A DNA stretch of 64,000 nt from Clostridia bacterium (GTDB lineage: Bacteria > Bacillota > Clostridia > Oscillospirales > CAG-272), in the NCBI GenBank assembly GCA_017411805.1, contig JAFQPI010000019.1, positions 62,001 through 126,000 of the forward strand, given 5' to 3'. The notes beneath the pieces were generated by a model. That model did not search any database. It was not told the origin of the DNA and saw nothing but the letters and a program-made list of their open reading frames with translations. The position numbers and the translations under genes were made by a program. This document shows, in pieces, positions 7,918 through 16,588 of the stretch (its first letter is position 1; the number at the start of each line of letters is the position of its first letter).

Positions 7918-9171
7918 TTATTCTTCTCTTCTCTTGCGAATAAGAGAGATCACGGACATCACAACCGCCATACCGCCGAGACAGACGGCGATAGTATTGA
8001 ACGCGTTGTCACCGGTTGCGGGGGAAGGCACGAATTCATCGGGATTTGTCAGCAGATCGATAATCTGCGAATCCTCAAGCATCCAGAGCGAATAATAATG
8101 CGAAAATTTACACTCCACAGCTTTCGCAACCCTTTTATCTCCCTCAATAAATTCAAAATATACAAGTGCGGTAGCCTCCTTGTCGGTTGACTTCACTATC
8201 TTGATTCTCGTATCATCCGGGTCATAAACGAACTGAATAGTCTGCTCACCGTTTACGGTAACAATGTATTCGTCACCGACTTTTTCAGCGCCGATCTTTT
8301 CGACGGTAGCTTTGCATCCGGCAACCAATTTATCGACCGCGGAATCTTCGCAGAACTCCCCAATATAATATTTATCAATATCTTTTTTCAATTCGGCAAT
8401 AACAGGCAGCAATATTTCCCTTACATCGGGAATCAGAATTCCGCCACCCGAAGGATTCGGTGCATCGGGATTTTTCGAGCGGTAGTCTTTAAGATATGCG
8501 TGCTCGGTCGCCAATACAAGGCTGTATTCAGATTCTGCTATTCTCCAGCCGTTTGCAGTTTTCTCGAATCTGCATTCAACAATATCAAAATCATCTGTTC
8601 TGGGACCGTCGATATATGCGAAATAAACTGTGATATTAGCCTTGGCTGTTTTTGAATCACCCGAAATTATTTTGATTTCAACATTTTCTACATTCGGGTA
8701 CAGATACGCGCCTGTGTAACTCGGCACATCTCCCGGATTCGCGAACAAAACAGACTTTTCATCTCTGTAAAACAGAGGGCGAAGATTCTCCCACATTGTT
8801 TCATAAGGATGAATCGTTGCGGTAAGCGGATATGCATAAGATAATTCAGCAGTATCTTTAGTATAAATCGTTTCGGTATAATCACACATTTTTTCGTATG
8901 ATCCACCCGGAAGCTTCTCTTCGTTTACTATCCAATAAGAAACCTTTCTGCCATTGTCAAGCTCTAATTCTATACGTTTATCATCAGAAAACTCAATGTA
9001 TCTTGCATGGTTATTCCTTACGTCACGGGAAAACTCATACGCCTTTACTATCAGTTCCTTCGCCTCGCTCTCGCTGATCGTTTCACTCTTTGCTGAAGCT
9101 GTTGGCGCCGTTGCCGAAAAGGCGGCAAGACAGAAGGTGAGGGCTAAAATAACAGATAAAAATTTTTTCAT
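7918..9171 (-). CDS. Secreted surface protein with sorting-like tail (paralogue 1 of 3)
   Basis: A 417-residue protein of unrecognised function. The N-terminus is a classic signal peptide ending about at TASA (residue 28). The exported part holds two similar segments: one with LPGGSYEKMC and CRFEKTANGWRIAES, and a second with CKFSHYYSLWMLEDS. The 'cysteine, aromatic, W.(I/L).ES' ending of each recalls small NTF2-like extracellular domains. The C-terminus is SPATGDNA, a hydrophobic stretch and RKRREE, the layout of a sortase substrate. It is last in an operon with two paralogues. The 27-nt gaps between them are nearly identical in sequence, which shows tandem duplication. Confidence 0.8.
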   Translation of the reverse strand: MKKFLSVILALTFCLAAFSATAPTASAKSETISESEAKELIVKAYEFSRDVRNNHARYIEFSDDKRIELELDNGRKVSYWIVNEEKLPGGSYEKMCDYTETIYTKDTAELSYAYPLTATIHPYETMWENLRPLFYRDEKSVLFANPGDVPSYTGAYLYPNVENVEIKIISGDSKTAKANITVYFAYIDGPRTDDFDIVECRFEKTANGWRIAESEYSLVLATEHAYLKDYRSKNPDAPNPSGGGILIPDVREILLPVIAELKKDIDKYYIGEFCEDSAVDKLVAGCKATVEKIGAEKVGDEYIVTVNGEQTIQFVYDPDDTRIKIVKSTDKEATALVYFEFIEGDKRVAKAVECKFSHYYSLWMLEDSQIIDLLTNPDEFVPSPATGDNAFNTIAVCLGGMAVVMSVISLIRKRREE

Positions 9172-9198
9172 TGTTTTACCGTCCTTTCATAACTAAAG

Positions 9199-10608
9199 TT
9201 AAAGTGTTTCTCTCTTTTTGCGAGGTATCAATGCGATCACAGACATAACGAGTGCCATTCCTCCAAGGCAGACGGCGATCTCATCAAACGCATTGTCACC
9301 GGTTGAGGGCGCTTCGCCGACGGTGTATTCAAATTCGTCAGCCGAGCTGATCATATCGATGAAGGGAGACTCAGCAACATCCCACCGACCGTAAGCGTAA
9401 GGCTTCTCTAATTTACATTCAACGTATATAGGAATCCTCTTGCCGTCCTTGATAAGCTCGCAGTAAACGTGCGCGGTCGCTTCTTTGTCGGTAGATTCAA
9501 CGACCTTTACAACAGCGGTTTCGGGATCGTAAGAGAAATTAACACTATCGGGTACAGCAACGTAGTCTACTCTGCCTTCGGTGATCCTTCTTTCAAAATC
9601 ACGATCGGCATATGCGCGGTCAAAAAGCTTATAAGTTGATTCCGTTACACAGAATTCCAAATACTCTTCGTATCCACCGTAGGGACTAAACATATTGTCC
9701 GATGCTTTAACATACTGCATAGTTTTCTTTTCACCGCTGTCGGAAACTATCTCTTTTAAGATAGAAACAAATTCCTTGCCATTCTTCTGAGCATATTCGT
9801 AATAATCCTGCTTGTAACTATTCATGCCGGAAATTGCGTACATAATCTCATCAACGGTATATTTTGCTTCGGCGGCAGCAAGCTTTAAAGCATCGTCGCG
9901 TACTTTCTCGGGATTCTCTTCTCTGTAATCGTAGAGATAATTTTGATCGTTTGCAAAAAGAATACTGAATTCCGATTCTGCAATTCTCCAACCGTCCGGA
10001 GTATTCACAAACTTACATTCAACAGGGAAATAGTAATCCGGTCTTGGTCCATCACCCCAATATGAATCAATTGTAATTATTGCGCTTGCTTCCGACGAGT
10101 CTCCGCGAATACCCGATATAAAATCGGGAACCTCCGGGTCTAAACCGATATAGCAATATTCAAGAAAAAAACAAGCAAATACTTTTCCGTTTTCATCCAC
10201 ATAAAAATTCGGGAACTCGATCAGGCGCCAATCCGATCCGTCTTTAATGGGGTATTCAACAACGTTGTAAGCTTTTGAAGCTATACCCGCCTCATAAGTC
10301 TCATTTGCAAGCTCACATACCGCCGCATACGATCCGCCCGGAAGCGCAGATTCGAGGACAGGACGATACGTAACATCAATATTATACTCGGGCAAATGTA
10401 CCTTTCGTCTTTCATCGGACTCGTGGTCAAAATATTCCTGATCATAGTAACCGTATCTGACCATCATAAGATCACGAGCTTTTACTACCAGCTCTTTTAC
10501 TTCATTCTCGCTGATAGTTTCACTCTTTGCTGAAGCTGTTGGCGCTGTTGCCGAAAAGGCGGCAAAGCAGAAGGTGAGCGCCAAAATAATAGATAAAAAC
10601 TTTTTCAT
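9199..10608 (-). CDS. Secreted surface protein with sorting-like tail (paralogue 2 of 3)
   Basis: A 469-residue protein whose first 35 residues are almost identical to paralogue 1, followed by a diverged body. It has the ALPGGSYAAVC and CKFVNTPDGWRIAESE segments, then a weaker second copy (GGYEEYLEFC, CKLEKPYAYGRWDVAES). The tail is APSTGDNA, a membrane segment and RKKRETL; this tail is nearly identical to that of paralogue 3. Strong conservation at both ends with divergence between them points to duplication followed by diversifying change, or to gene conversion at the ends. Function unknown. The likely location is the outer face of the cell envelope. Confidence 0.8.
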   Translation of the reverse strand: MKKFLSIILALTFCFAAFSATAPTASAKSETISENEVKELVVKARDLMMVRYGYYDQEYFDHESDERRKVHLPEYNIDVTYRPVLESALPGGSYAAVCELANETYEAGIASKAYNVVEYPIKDGSDWRLIEFPNFYVDENGKVFACFFLEYCYIGLDPEVPDFISGIRGDSSEASAIITIDSYWGDGPRPDYYFPVECKFVNTPDGWRIAESEFSILFANDQNYLYDYREENPEKVRDDALKLAAAEAKYTVDEIMYAISGMNSYKQDYYEYAQKNGKEFVSILKEIVSDSGEKKTMQYVKASDNMFSPYGGYEEYLEFCVTESTYKLFDRAYADRDFERRITEGRVDYVAVPDSVNFSYDPETAVVKVVESTDKEATAHVYCELIKDGKRIPIYVECKLEKPYAYGRWDVAESPFIDMISSADEFEYTVGEAPSTGDNAFDEIAVCLGGMALVMSVIALIPRKKRETL

Positions 10609-10635
10609 CGTTTTACCGTCCTTTCATAACTAAAG

Positions 10636-12132
10636 TTAAAGTGTTTCTCTCTTTTTGCGAGGTATCAATGCGATCACAGACATAACGAGTGCCATTCCGC
10701 CGAGGCAGACGGCGATCGCATCAAACGCATTGTCACCGGTGTCGGGGGAATCGAAATCAACATTCGAAGGAAGTCCGACGCCGTATTTTTCATATATTGC
10801 CTTATCCTTGACAAGATATTTGCTGTAATTCTGATTCGGCGCGGTTCTGGCAGTTATCGCTCGCAGTTGCTCACAGTCATCGATCACCCAGCCTTGGTCG
10901 GTCTTTACGAAAACGACTTCCAAAGAAAATAAAGTATAGCCCATTTCTTTGGGATGATCTTCATAAGAAGAATGGTATATCACCTTTCCGGTAGCGCGAT
11001 CTCCGGTGATAACGAGGTCGTCGATGGTAGGCCTTCCCCGATTACCTTCCTTGATCAGATAAGAAATACTATCGCCACCGTAATAGCCCGGATACTTTGA
11101 CTCGAAGCAAGCGTACCTCTTGCCGTCCTGAACGTAAAAGAGGGGCATATTTTCCTCGCTGGCATAATGAGTCAAAATTCTCTCCGCCGCCACTTCGGAA
11201 AAATACTTTTTACTTTCTTCGACAAGTCCTTCATAAGACCCTCCGGGAAGTTCATTTTCTTTTACCAGGTAATATCTTGCAAACTCATCACCGAATCGAG
11301 AGTTTCCGAAATCTTCTCCGAACGGAGTAATGTATTCGTTTTCATCATACGGCATGGAACTTCGGATCTGACTGTAAAACTGCATCGCATCAAAAAACAG
11401 ATATTCAAAAAATCTCAGATTTTCAGGATCGCCCGAATAGGGTTCGTGTTCGATCTTTCCGTAAGTTATAAACATTGAAGCAAGCGGCGATTCTGCAATT
11501 CTCCAACCGTCCTGTGTTTTTTCAAACAGACATTCAACATCTGAATAGTCTTTTTGCAAACGATAGCTTTTTTCACCGATCGGGATGAATGAAATTATAT
11601 CACAATAAACTTTCGCCCTTGCAGATTTTTCGTTGCCTTCTATTATGAAAACAGTATTGTCCGTTTTATCATACCCAAAGGAATTATACTCTGGATTGGG
11701 AATAACGTTCGCTAAAGCAACGTAACGCTTTTCGTTCTCTTCTATAAAGAGAGGTAAATTGTTGTTTGTATAGGCATGACTCGTAAATTCAGCACTGACC
11801 GCGGGTGTAAAAATCGAGTTCACATATTTTATGAAGCCTTCGTAAGAACCGCCCGGGAATACCGAATCCAAAACTTCCATATAATACATTCTTGTGCCGG
11901 TAGCATCGTCCTGGCGCGTCAATTTATCCGTAGGCCACGGAGCATCTTCTTCGCAATAGAATAATTCCTCATAATTGATCAAGACATAATATGCATCATA
12001 AGCCGCATCAACGAGCCTTTCGGCCTCACTCTCACTAATCGTTTCACTCTTCGCCGAAACGCTCGGCGCGATTGCACTCAAGGCAGCCAAAACAAATGTG
12101 AGGACGAGGATGGTTGACAATAATTTTTTCAT
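10636..12132 (-). CDS. Secreted surface protein with sorting-like tail (paralogue 3 of 3, first in operon)
   Basis: A 498-residue protein. The signal peptide ends near SVSA. It has two clear copies of one module: FPGGSYEGFIKYVN with CLFEKTQDGWRIAES, then LPGGSYEGLVEESKK with VVFVKTDQGWVIDD, so the module is about 200 residues. The C-terminus is SPDTGDNA, a hydrophobic segment and RKKRETL. A good ribosome binding site (AAGGAGG) precedes the ATG, better than those of the two downstream paralogues, which fits its place as first gene. No enzyme motif was seen. Confidence 0.8.
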   Translation of the reverse strand: MKKLLSTILVLTFVLAALSAIAPSVSAKSETISESEAERLVDAAYDAYYVLINYEELFYCEEDAPWPTDKLTRQDDATGTRMYYMEVLDSVFPGGSYEGFIKYVNSIFTPAVSAEFTSHAYTNNNLPLFIEENEKRYVALANVIPNPEYNSFGYDKTDNTVFIIEGNEKSARAKVYCDIISFIPIGEKSYRLQKDYSDVECLFEKTQDGWRIAESPLASMFITYGKIEHEPYSGDPENLRFFEYLFFDAMQFYSQIRSSMPYDENEYITPFGEDFGNSRFGDEFARYYLVKENELPGGSYEGLVEESKKYFSEVAAERILTHYASEENMPLFYVQDGKRYACFESKYPGYYGGDSISYLIKEGNRGRPTIDDLVITGDRATGKVIYHSSYEDHPKEMGYTLFSLEVVFVKTDQGWVIDDCEQLRAITARTAPNQNYSKYLVKDKAIYEKYGVGLPSNVDFDSPDTGDNAFDAIAVCLGGMALVMSVIALIPRKKRETL

Positions 12133-12414
12133 AGACTTTACCTCCTTTTTGGTTGTCTTTAGAGATTTTCAAATTTAGTGTATTGAAAAAATAGCCCTTC
12201 ACTTATCAAGTACCCAAAAAGGGCGATTTGGTTTCAGTTTTTTGAGAAAAAATATATAAAAATTTGAGATTTGTCATTCTGTACAAAACGCAAGGCGAAA
12301 TCTTGTGCATACTGACAGTATAATTACATCTTAAAGTATTTATATATAGTCGAAAAATATAGCGTTCGGTTGCATATTTTTTAAAATATTCCCCTAAGTT
12401 TATTTTATCATAAA

Positions 12415-12459
12415 TAAAAAAGCAAGTCAAGAATTTTTTGGCCTGACTTGCATTTTTTG
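12415..12459. terminator. Hairpin with flanking A and T runs
   Basis: GCAAGTCA (12422-12429) pairs with TGACTTGC (12444-12451), flanked by A-run and T-run. It can act in either direction and lies between the TcaA-like gene and the paralogue operon. Confidence 0.6.
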
Positions 12460-12503
12460 TCATTTTGCACATTTTTTGAGTATTTCAATTGTTTATTATA
12501 AAC

Positions 12504-12533
12504 AACAAATCCGCGCTTTCGCGCGGATTTGTT
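12504..12533 (-). terminator. Hairpin downstream of the TcaA-like gene
   Basis: A 13-bp perfect stem AACAAATCCGCGC / GCGCGGATTTGTT with a TTTC/GAAA loop. It lies about 50 bp after the stop of the gene ending at 12583. Confidence 0.7.
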
Positions 12534-12582
12534 ACATTTATTTCGCCGAAGGCGATAACCATTCACGCCAAGCGTGACAGAA

Positions 12583-14481
12583 TCATTCAGCCACAGTCGG
12601 TGAATACACAAAGCTCCAGACTCTCCATTCGCCGCGGTAGAGCACCTGCAGGACGCTGATGCTGCCCGTAAGAGTATCAGTCTGCTCAATGCCGTCAAGA
12701 GTGCGGGTACGCGTTACGCTGAATTCCACCTTACAGCTGAGGCTGATATCGGTATATTCCACAAGATCCGTCGTATTCTTCGAATCAAAAGCAAATGAAT
12801 CATATTTGGGCATCAGATTGACGTCGCGGTATGATTCCATAACTGCCACGTAACCCGCAGTACCCTCGATCATCTGTGCCTTAAGAGCGGCGTAATTTGC
12901 CTTGAAATCCTTTTCATTATCGGGATCATTCCATGAACCGCCGCCGCAGATATAGGCAATATACGCCTCGGCAAACTTCTCAGCAGTTGCGATCCTTTCC
13001 GCATCAAAGATATCACCCGCATTGAAATCAAATTCACATCTGATATTATATCCGTCCCTGACCGTTCCCGCCAACTCAAGCTCGGCATCTCCAAGCTTGG
13101 CGGTGACGTTCGGCTCGGCAAGGTAACCCGTTATCACGTATTTATCAAATGACGGCATAGCTCCCTCGATAACCCCGAGCTCCGAGACCTCGTATTTTCC
13201 GAGCGCGGTAAATCCGTAAGCTATTTCCTCGGCTGATGCTCCGCCTTCTGACTTTTTGTCCGCTCCGATAGCCTTTCCGTTAACAAATAGCTCGGCGCCA
13301 GAAGGCAGTATGACCGTCACGATGTACTTGCACTCATCCGGAGTGTTAAACTTATAATTTCCGCCCTCGCTTGAAATCAGATCAACAGCCTTCTCTCCGA
13401 TCTTTGCCCCGACCTCAACCTCGCCGAAGAGGTTTCCGATCGTCCAAACACTGAGGCGCGGAAGCGTACCTGTTCCGCCGTCATCAAGCTGTCCGAGCTC
13501 GCCGTCTATCTCCTCGCGGCTCGCCAGCTCCTCTGTCAGATGAATTCCGCTGACAAAAGCGTCAACTCCGACGGGGACCGTCACCTTGATCGAATGAGAT
13601 GCGCTTTCGGGATAGGAAAAATACCATTCGCCCTCACCGTTTTCATTCAGAACGAGGCTCTCGCCGTTAAGCGTTGCAGTAAGCTCCGGGATGAAATAAA
13701 CGTCATGGAAAACGTAAATTTCGCAGGGTGCTACGTCATGCCCCGTCTCGAACATCGAGAGCGCGGGATACGCAACCGTGTAGTTTTCCTTTTTATCCGA
13801 CTCAATGGCAATACCGTTTACCGTAAGTGCCGCGCCGGCGGGAAGGATGATCCTGTACTCGGGAAATTCGACGTTGTCAAAATAGGAGATTTCAAATTCA
13901 AATCGTTCAATTTCCCATTGACCCATTGAAAAGAGACCGATGGAGGTATCTTTAATAATTAAGGAAGCGAAATGCTCACCGTCCGAGAAAAGCTCAAAGA
14001 CAGGATAGCCCTCCGCGGAAGGAGCGGTGCGGCGAAGATACGTGATCTCTCCAAGCTCAAAAGCAGGCGAAAGAACGTCATATGCGAGCTTTGAGGCATC
14101 CTCATAAGCGGGATAAGTCTTTGGGAGATTCAGACGAAGCTGTTGCTGCCATACTGAAAGATCACTCTCGGCAATAAAATTCTCAACGAAAAGCTCAGCG
14201 CGGCTACCCTCTCTTATCTCGGCAAATCGCCAGGATACGACAACAAGGATTCCAAGTATCAATAATGCGGCGCTGAAATATGCGATCAGCCCCTTGAGAA
14301 GGCCGTGCGACTTTGGGTGGCGTCTGCGTTCTCTGCCCTCAAAATTGGCGTCAAGTCCGACACCGATCTTTGACATAACGTCTCCGCGCTCTCCCGAGGT
14401 ATCCGTCATCGAAACGATATTCTGCTCCTTGCCGATATCGTCGGGAAGATTTTTCGGAAGATCATTTCTGATTTCAGACAT
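12583..14481 (-). CDS. Membrane-anchored envelope protein with repeated beta domains (TcaA-like)
   Basis: A 632-residue protein. Residues 1-60 are cytosolic, followed by one membrane helix (LIAYFSAALLILGILVVVSW, near 68-87) and a large outer part. The outer part begins with an NTF2-like segment and then repeats a module marked by ILPAGAALTVNG, VTVPVGVDAFVSG and VILPSGAELFVNG. This 'P-x-G-(x)n-VNG' pattern is seen in TcaA-like and related wall-associated proteins. The last ~130 residues form another NTF2-like domain ending in WRVWSFVYSP. TcaA proteins affect glycopeptide sensitivity, but this similarity is by pattern only. The start overlaps the upstream NAGPA-like gene stop by 1 nt. Confidence 0.7.
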   Translation of the reverse strand: MSEIRNDLPKNLPDDIGKEQNIVSMTDTSGERGDVMSKIGVGLDANFEGRERRRHPKSHGLLKGLIAYFSAALLILGILVVVSWRFAEIREGSRAELFVENFIAESDLSVWQQQLRLNLPKTYPAYEDASKLAYDVLSPAFELGEITYLRRTAPSAEGYPVFELFSDGEHFASLIIKDTSIGLFSMGQWEIERFEFEISYFDNVEFPEYRIILPAGAALTVNGIAIESDKKENYTVAYPALSMFETGHDVAPCEIYVFHDVYFIPELTATLNGESLVLNENGEGEWYFSYPESASHSIKVTVPVGVDAFVSGIHLTEELASREEIDGELGQLDDGGTGTLPRLSVWTIGNLFGEVEVGAKIGEKAVDLISSEGGNYKFNTPDECKYIVTVILPSGAELFVNGKAIGADKKSEGGASAEEIAYGFTALGKYEVSELGVIEGAMPSFDKYVITGYLAEPNVTAKLGDAELELAGTVRDGYNIRCEFDFNAGDIFDAERIATAEKFAEAYIAYICGGGSWNDPDNEKDFKANYAALKAQMIEGTAGYVAVMESYRDVNLMPKYDSFAFDSKNTTDLVEYTDISLSCKVEFSVTRTRTLDGIEQTDTLTGSISVLQVLYRGEWRVWSFVYSPTVAE

Positions 14482-15368
14482 CAGTTTGCACCTCCTCTAA
14501 CAACAAAAGCAAAGGAGCTTGCGCCCTTTTCTCCGAGCTGACCGACTCCGGAGGCGTAAAACGCGCCTTCTACGGAAAATGCCGCGGCATTGACCGCTCC
14601 GTATTCAAACATCAGCGAAGCAAGCTCGGAATATGTTATACCCGCAGGATAAAGTCCGCGGTCGTTTGCAAAAATAAGGATAAGCGATCCATCCGCCGCC
14701 TGACCTATAGCGGCTCTCGACGCATAGCCTCCGCCGAGATCGCCGACGGGCGAACCGTTCTGCAGGAGTACTCTGTCCGCCGCCATGCCCCAGACGTATC
14801 CCGAATTAGCAGCCTCATAAGCCGTCATCGCGCCAACGTCAAGTATACCGTCGTCGTCCATGGCGCAGAAGCAGTAGATCTCGCCGTCATTTCCGCGATA
14901 AGTCAGATAATCTCCGATAAGAAAGGCATCAACGTCACCGGCAAGACCGAGGGCGTATTTGGAGGAAGTATACGTTGCATCAGTCTCCTCGAGCGAGAGA
15001 GTGTCGGGATCAATTCCCGTTATTACAACGGCATCCCATGCCTTTGACACGCTGTCAACGTAATAAAGCGCGGAGGTATAACTTTTATCTTCGCCGGTCT
15101 CGATCTCGGATTCCGCAATCTCGGGCGGCATATAAAAGAGGGCGCGCTCAAGCTCGTCTGCGCTGTAGAAAAGCCCCGCCAGAGGGAACCTTCTCTCAGC
15201 AAAAGTGGCGCAAAGATGAGCCGATTCTGATCTTGCGGGTCCTTTGGCAATGACAAAGGCGGCGCCCGCAATGGCACCAAGAAATATGACCGCTGTAAGC
15301 AGCAAGACCAGTCCTATCGCAAGGATGACCTTTCCCGTTTTTTTCTTTCTTCTGATAACCTTTGACAT
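14481..15368 (-). CDS. Membrane-anchored phosphodiester glycosidase-like protein (NAGPA domain)
   Basis: A 295-residue protein with a basic N-terminus (KVIRRKKKTGK) and one membrane helix (VILAIGLVLLLTAVIFLGAI). The outer domain shows the NAGPA/phosphodiester glycosidase pattern: ALGLAGDVDAFLIGDYLTYRG, then SRAAIGQAADGSLILIFANDRG and AGITYSELASLMFEYGAVNAAAF. In the family the last motif usually continues into a DGGGS-type loop; here it reads SVEGAFYASG, so a catalytic residue may be altered. Relatives cleave N-acetylglucosamine phosphodiesters or act on wall polymers. It shares a promoter with the TcaA-like gene. Confidence 0.7.
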   Translation of the reverse strand: MSKVIRRKKKTGKVILAIGLVLLLTAVIFLGAIAGAAFVIAKGPARSESAHLCATFAERRFPLAGLFYSADELERALFYMPPEIAESEIETGEDKSYTSALYYVDSVSKAWDAVVITGIDPDTLSLEETDATYTSSKYALGLAGDVDAFLIGDYLTYRGNDGEIYCFCAMDDDGILDVGAMTAYEAANSGYVWGMAADRVLLQNGSPVGDLGGGYASRAAIGQAADGSLILIFANDRGLYPAGITYSELASLMFEYGAVNAAAFSVEGAFYASGVGQLGEKGASSFAFVVRGGAN

Positions 15369-15401
15369 CAGCTACTCCATGATAATAATATACTATTATA
15401 T

Positions 15402-15430
15402 ATTTTACCGCAAAAAACGACAATTGTCAA
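15402..15430 (-). promoter_or_regulatory. Promoter of the NAGPA-like/TcaA-like operon
   Basis: On the minus strand TTGACA-N17-TAAAAT, about 35 bp upstream of the start at 15368. A GACAATTGTC palindrome overlaps the -35. Confidence 0.75.
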
Positions 15431-15449
15431 TATCTTATCTGTTAACAAT

Positions 15450-15478
15450 AAAAAAGTGCCGCTTCATCACGGCACTTC
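15450..15478 (-). terminator. Terminator of the foldase/barrel operon
   Basis: AAGTGCCG / CGGCACTT stem with a T-run on the minus strand, immediately after the stop at 15479. Confidence 0.85.
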
Positions 15479-16588
15479 TTATTCGTTATTTAGTGGAAAC
15501 TCGGGAACTCCGAGTCCCGTCATGATATTATCCGCGCCAGAATTCATCGCCGCCCTTGTCTGCAACTCGCAATCGGGATCTGATCCGCATCCCAGCAGCA
15601 TACGGATAGAATACTCACTGCAGATACTTTGAGCGCGCAATACTCTATCCGCGATCAAGGATTGAGCATTCATAAGCGAGGGGACTTCTACCGAATAAAG
15701 ATCAAGCGCGAGAAATCCACATTTCTTTGCGATCTCGTCGATCTTCTCCTTTGCACCGGTGGCATTAATAAATTCAAACGAAAGCCCGAGACCGATCACG
15801 GTACCTCTTCCCTTTTGCTCATAAACGTCGGAAATAAAGGAAAGACCCTCGTCGGTATTTCCGGTAAAACCAAGGAGCAATATTTCATCGAATCCCGCAT
15901 CAACAAGCTCGCAGATCAGCGCGATCTCGTAAGCACGCATGATCGAGCGTGTCTCATCGGGACGGTTGAGATAATCTATCTCAAAAATACCGCATATCTT
16001 TGTTCGTTCACCCCAATTTGAGTATATCAGGTCAACACCTGAATCGAGATCGGTGCTCCCCACTCTGTCTATAGAATACTCGAGGCTTGCCGAAGAGTTA
16101 TACGCAAGAAGCATTTCGCCGCTGTCACGGTCCTTTTCGCGAAGCGTTACGGAAACCGAATCAAATCTGATGGGATCCTCGGGGATCTCAATATTCTCCG
16201 TTGTATCCGAGGAATCGGACGTTACGTCACCGGTCTCCTCTTGCGTCTCCTCATTTACCTCGGTCGTATCTTCAAAAGTTGTCTCCGGGATATCTTCGGT
16301 CGCGTCTTCGGTTTCCGGGGAGTAATCCACTCCGAATATGATACCTTGCGCAATCACGTTGGCGGGAGGATTCGCGTAATAGACCTCAGCCTCCGTTGTC
16401 ACGGGCTCCGTGGTATCATAGATTATATCCTCGGCAAGTGTGCGAAGATAGTTTCCGAGCATTACCGCAAGAACGAAAAGCACAAGCGCGATCGATACAA
16501 ATATGACCGCAAGCTTTCCGCCGGGCGGCATTGGGGTATGATGACGGCTTCTGAAAGCTCTCCGCCTTCCGCCGCTTACTGTACTCAT
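15479..16588 (-). CDS. Membrane-anchored glycosidase-like TIM-barrel protein
   Basis: A 369-residue protein. One membrane helix (LAVIFVSIALVLFVLAVMLG, about 25-44) is followed by an acidic, T/E-rich spacer (repeats of TTE, EET, DTTE; about 55-135) and a C-terminal domain of ~230 residues. That domain has barrel-like strands (ICGIFEIDYLN, DEILLLGFTG, GTVIGLGLSFEF, FLALDLYS, RMLLGCGSD, DNIMTGLG). The order recalls putative glycoside hydrolases of the DUF4015 type, but the catalytic acids could not be assigned. The T/E spacer looks like a flexible wall-spanning linker. Its start directly abuts the stop of the foldase gene, so the pair is co-translated. Confidence 0.6.
   Translation of the reverse strand: MSTVSGGRRRAFRSRHHTPMPPGGKLAVIFVSIALVLFVLAVMLGNYLRTLAEDIIYDTTEPVTTEAEVYYANPPANVIAQGIIFGVDYSPETEDATEDIPETTFEDTTEVNEETQEETGDVTSDSSDTTENIEIPEDPIRFDSVSVTLREKDRDSGEMLLAYNSSASLEYSIDRVGSTDLDSGVDLIYSNWGERTKICGIFEIDYLNRPDETRSIMRAYEIALICELVDAGFDEILLLGFTGNTDEGLSFISDVYEQKGRGTVIGLGLSFEFINATGAKEKIDEIAKKCGFLALDLYSVEVPSLMNAQSLIADRVLRAQSICSEYSIRMLLGCGSDPDCELQTRAAMNSGADNIMTGLGVPEFPLNNE

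Larger units (their letters stand above)
12133..12582. other. Intergenic region (450 bp)
   Basis: An A/T-rich stretch holding the leader of the three-paralogue operon and two hairpins (see the terminators at 12415 and 12504). No open frame with a ribosome binding site and coding character was found. The promoter of the paralogue operon should lie here, but no single -35/-10 pair stands out. Confidence 0.6.

Noticed and set aside
12206-12472. 88-residue minus-strand frame in the 450-bp gap
   Set aside because: It crosses the 12415-12459 hairpin, is A/T-driven, and has no start site with a ribosome binding site.
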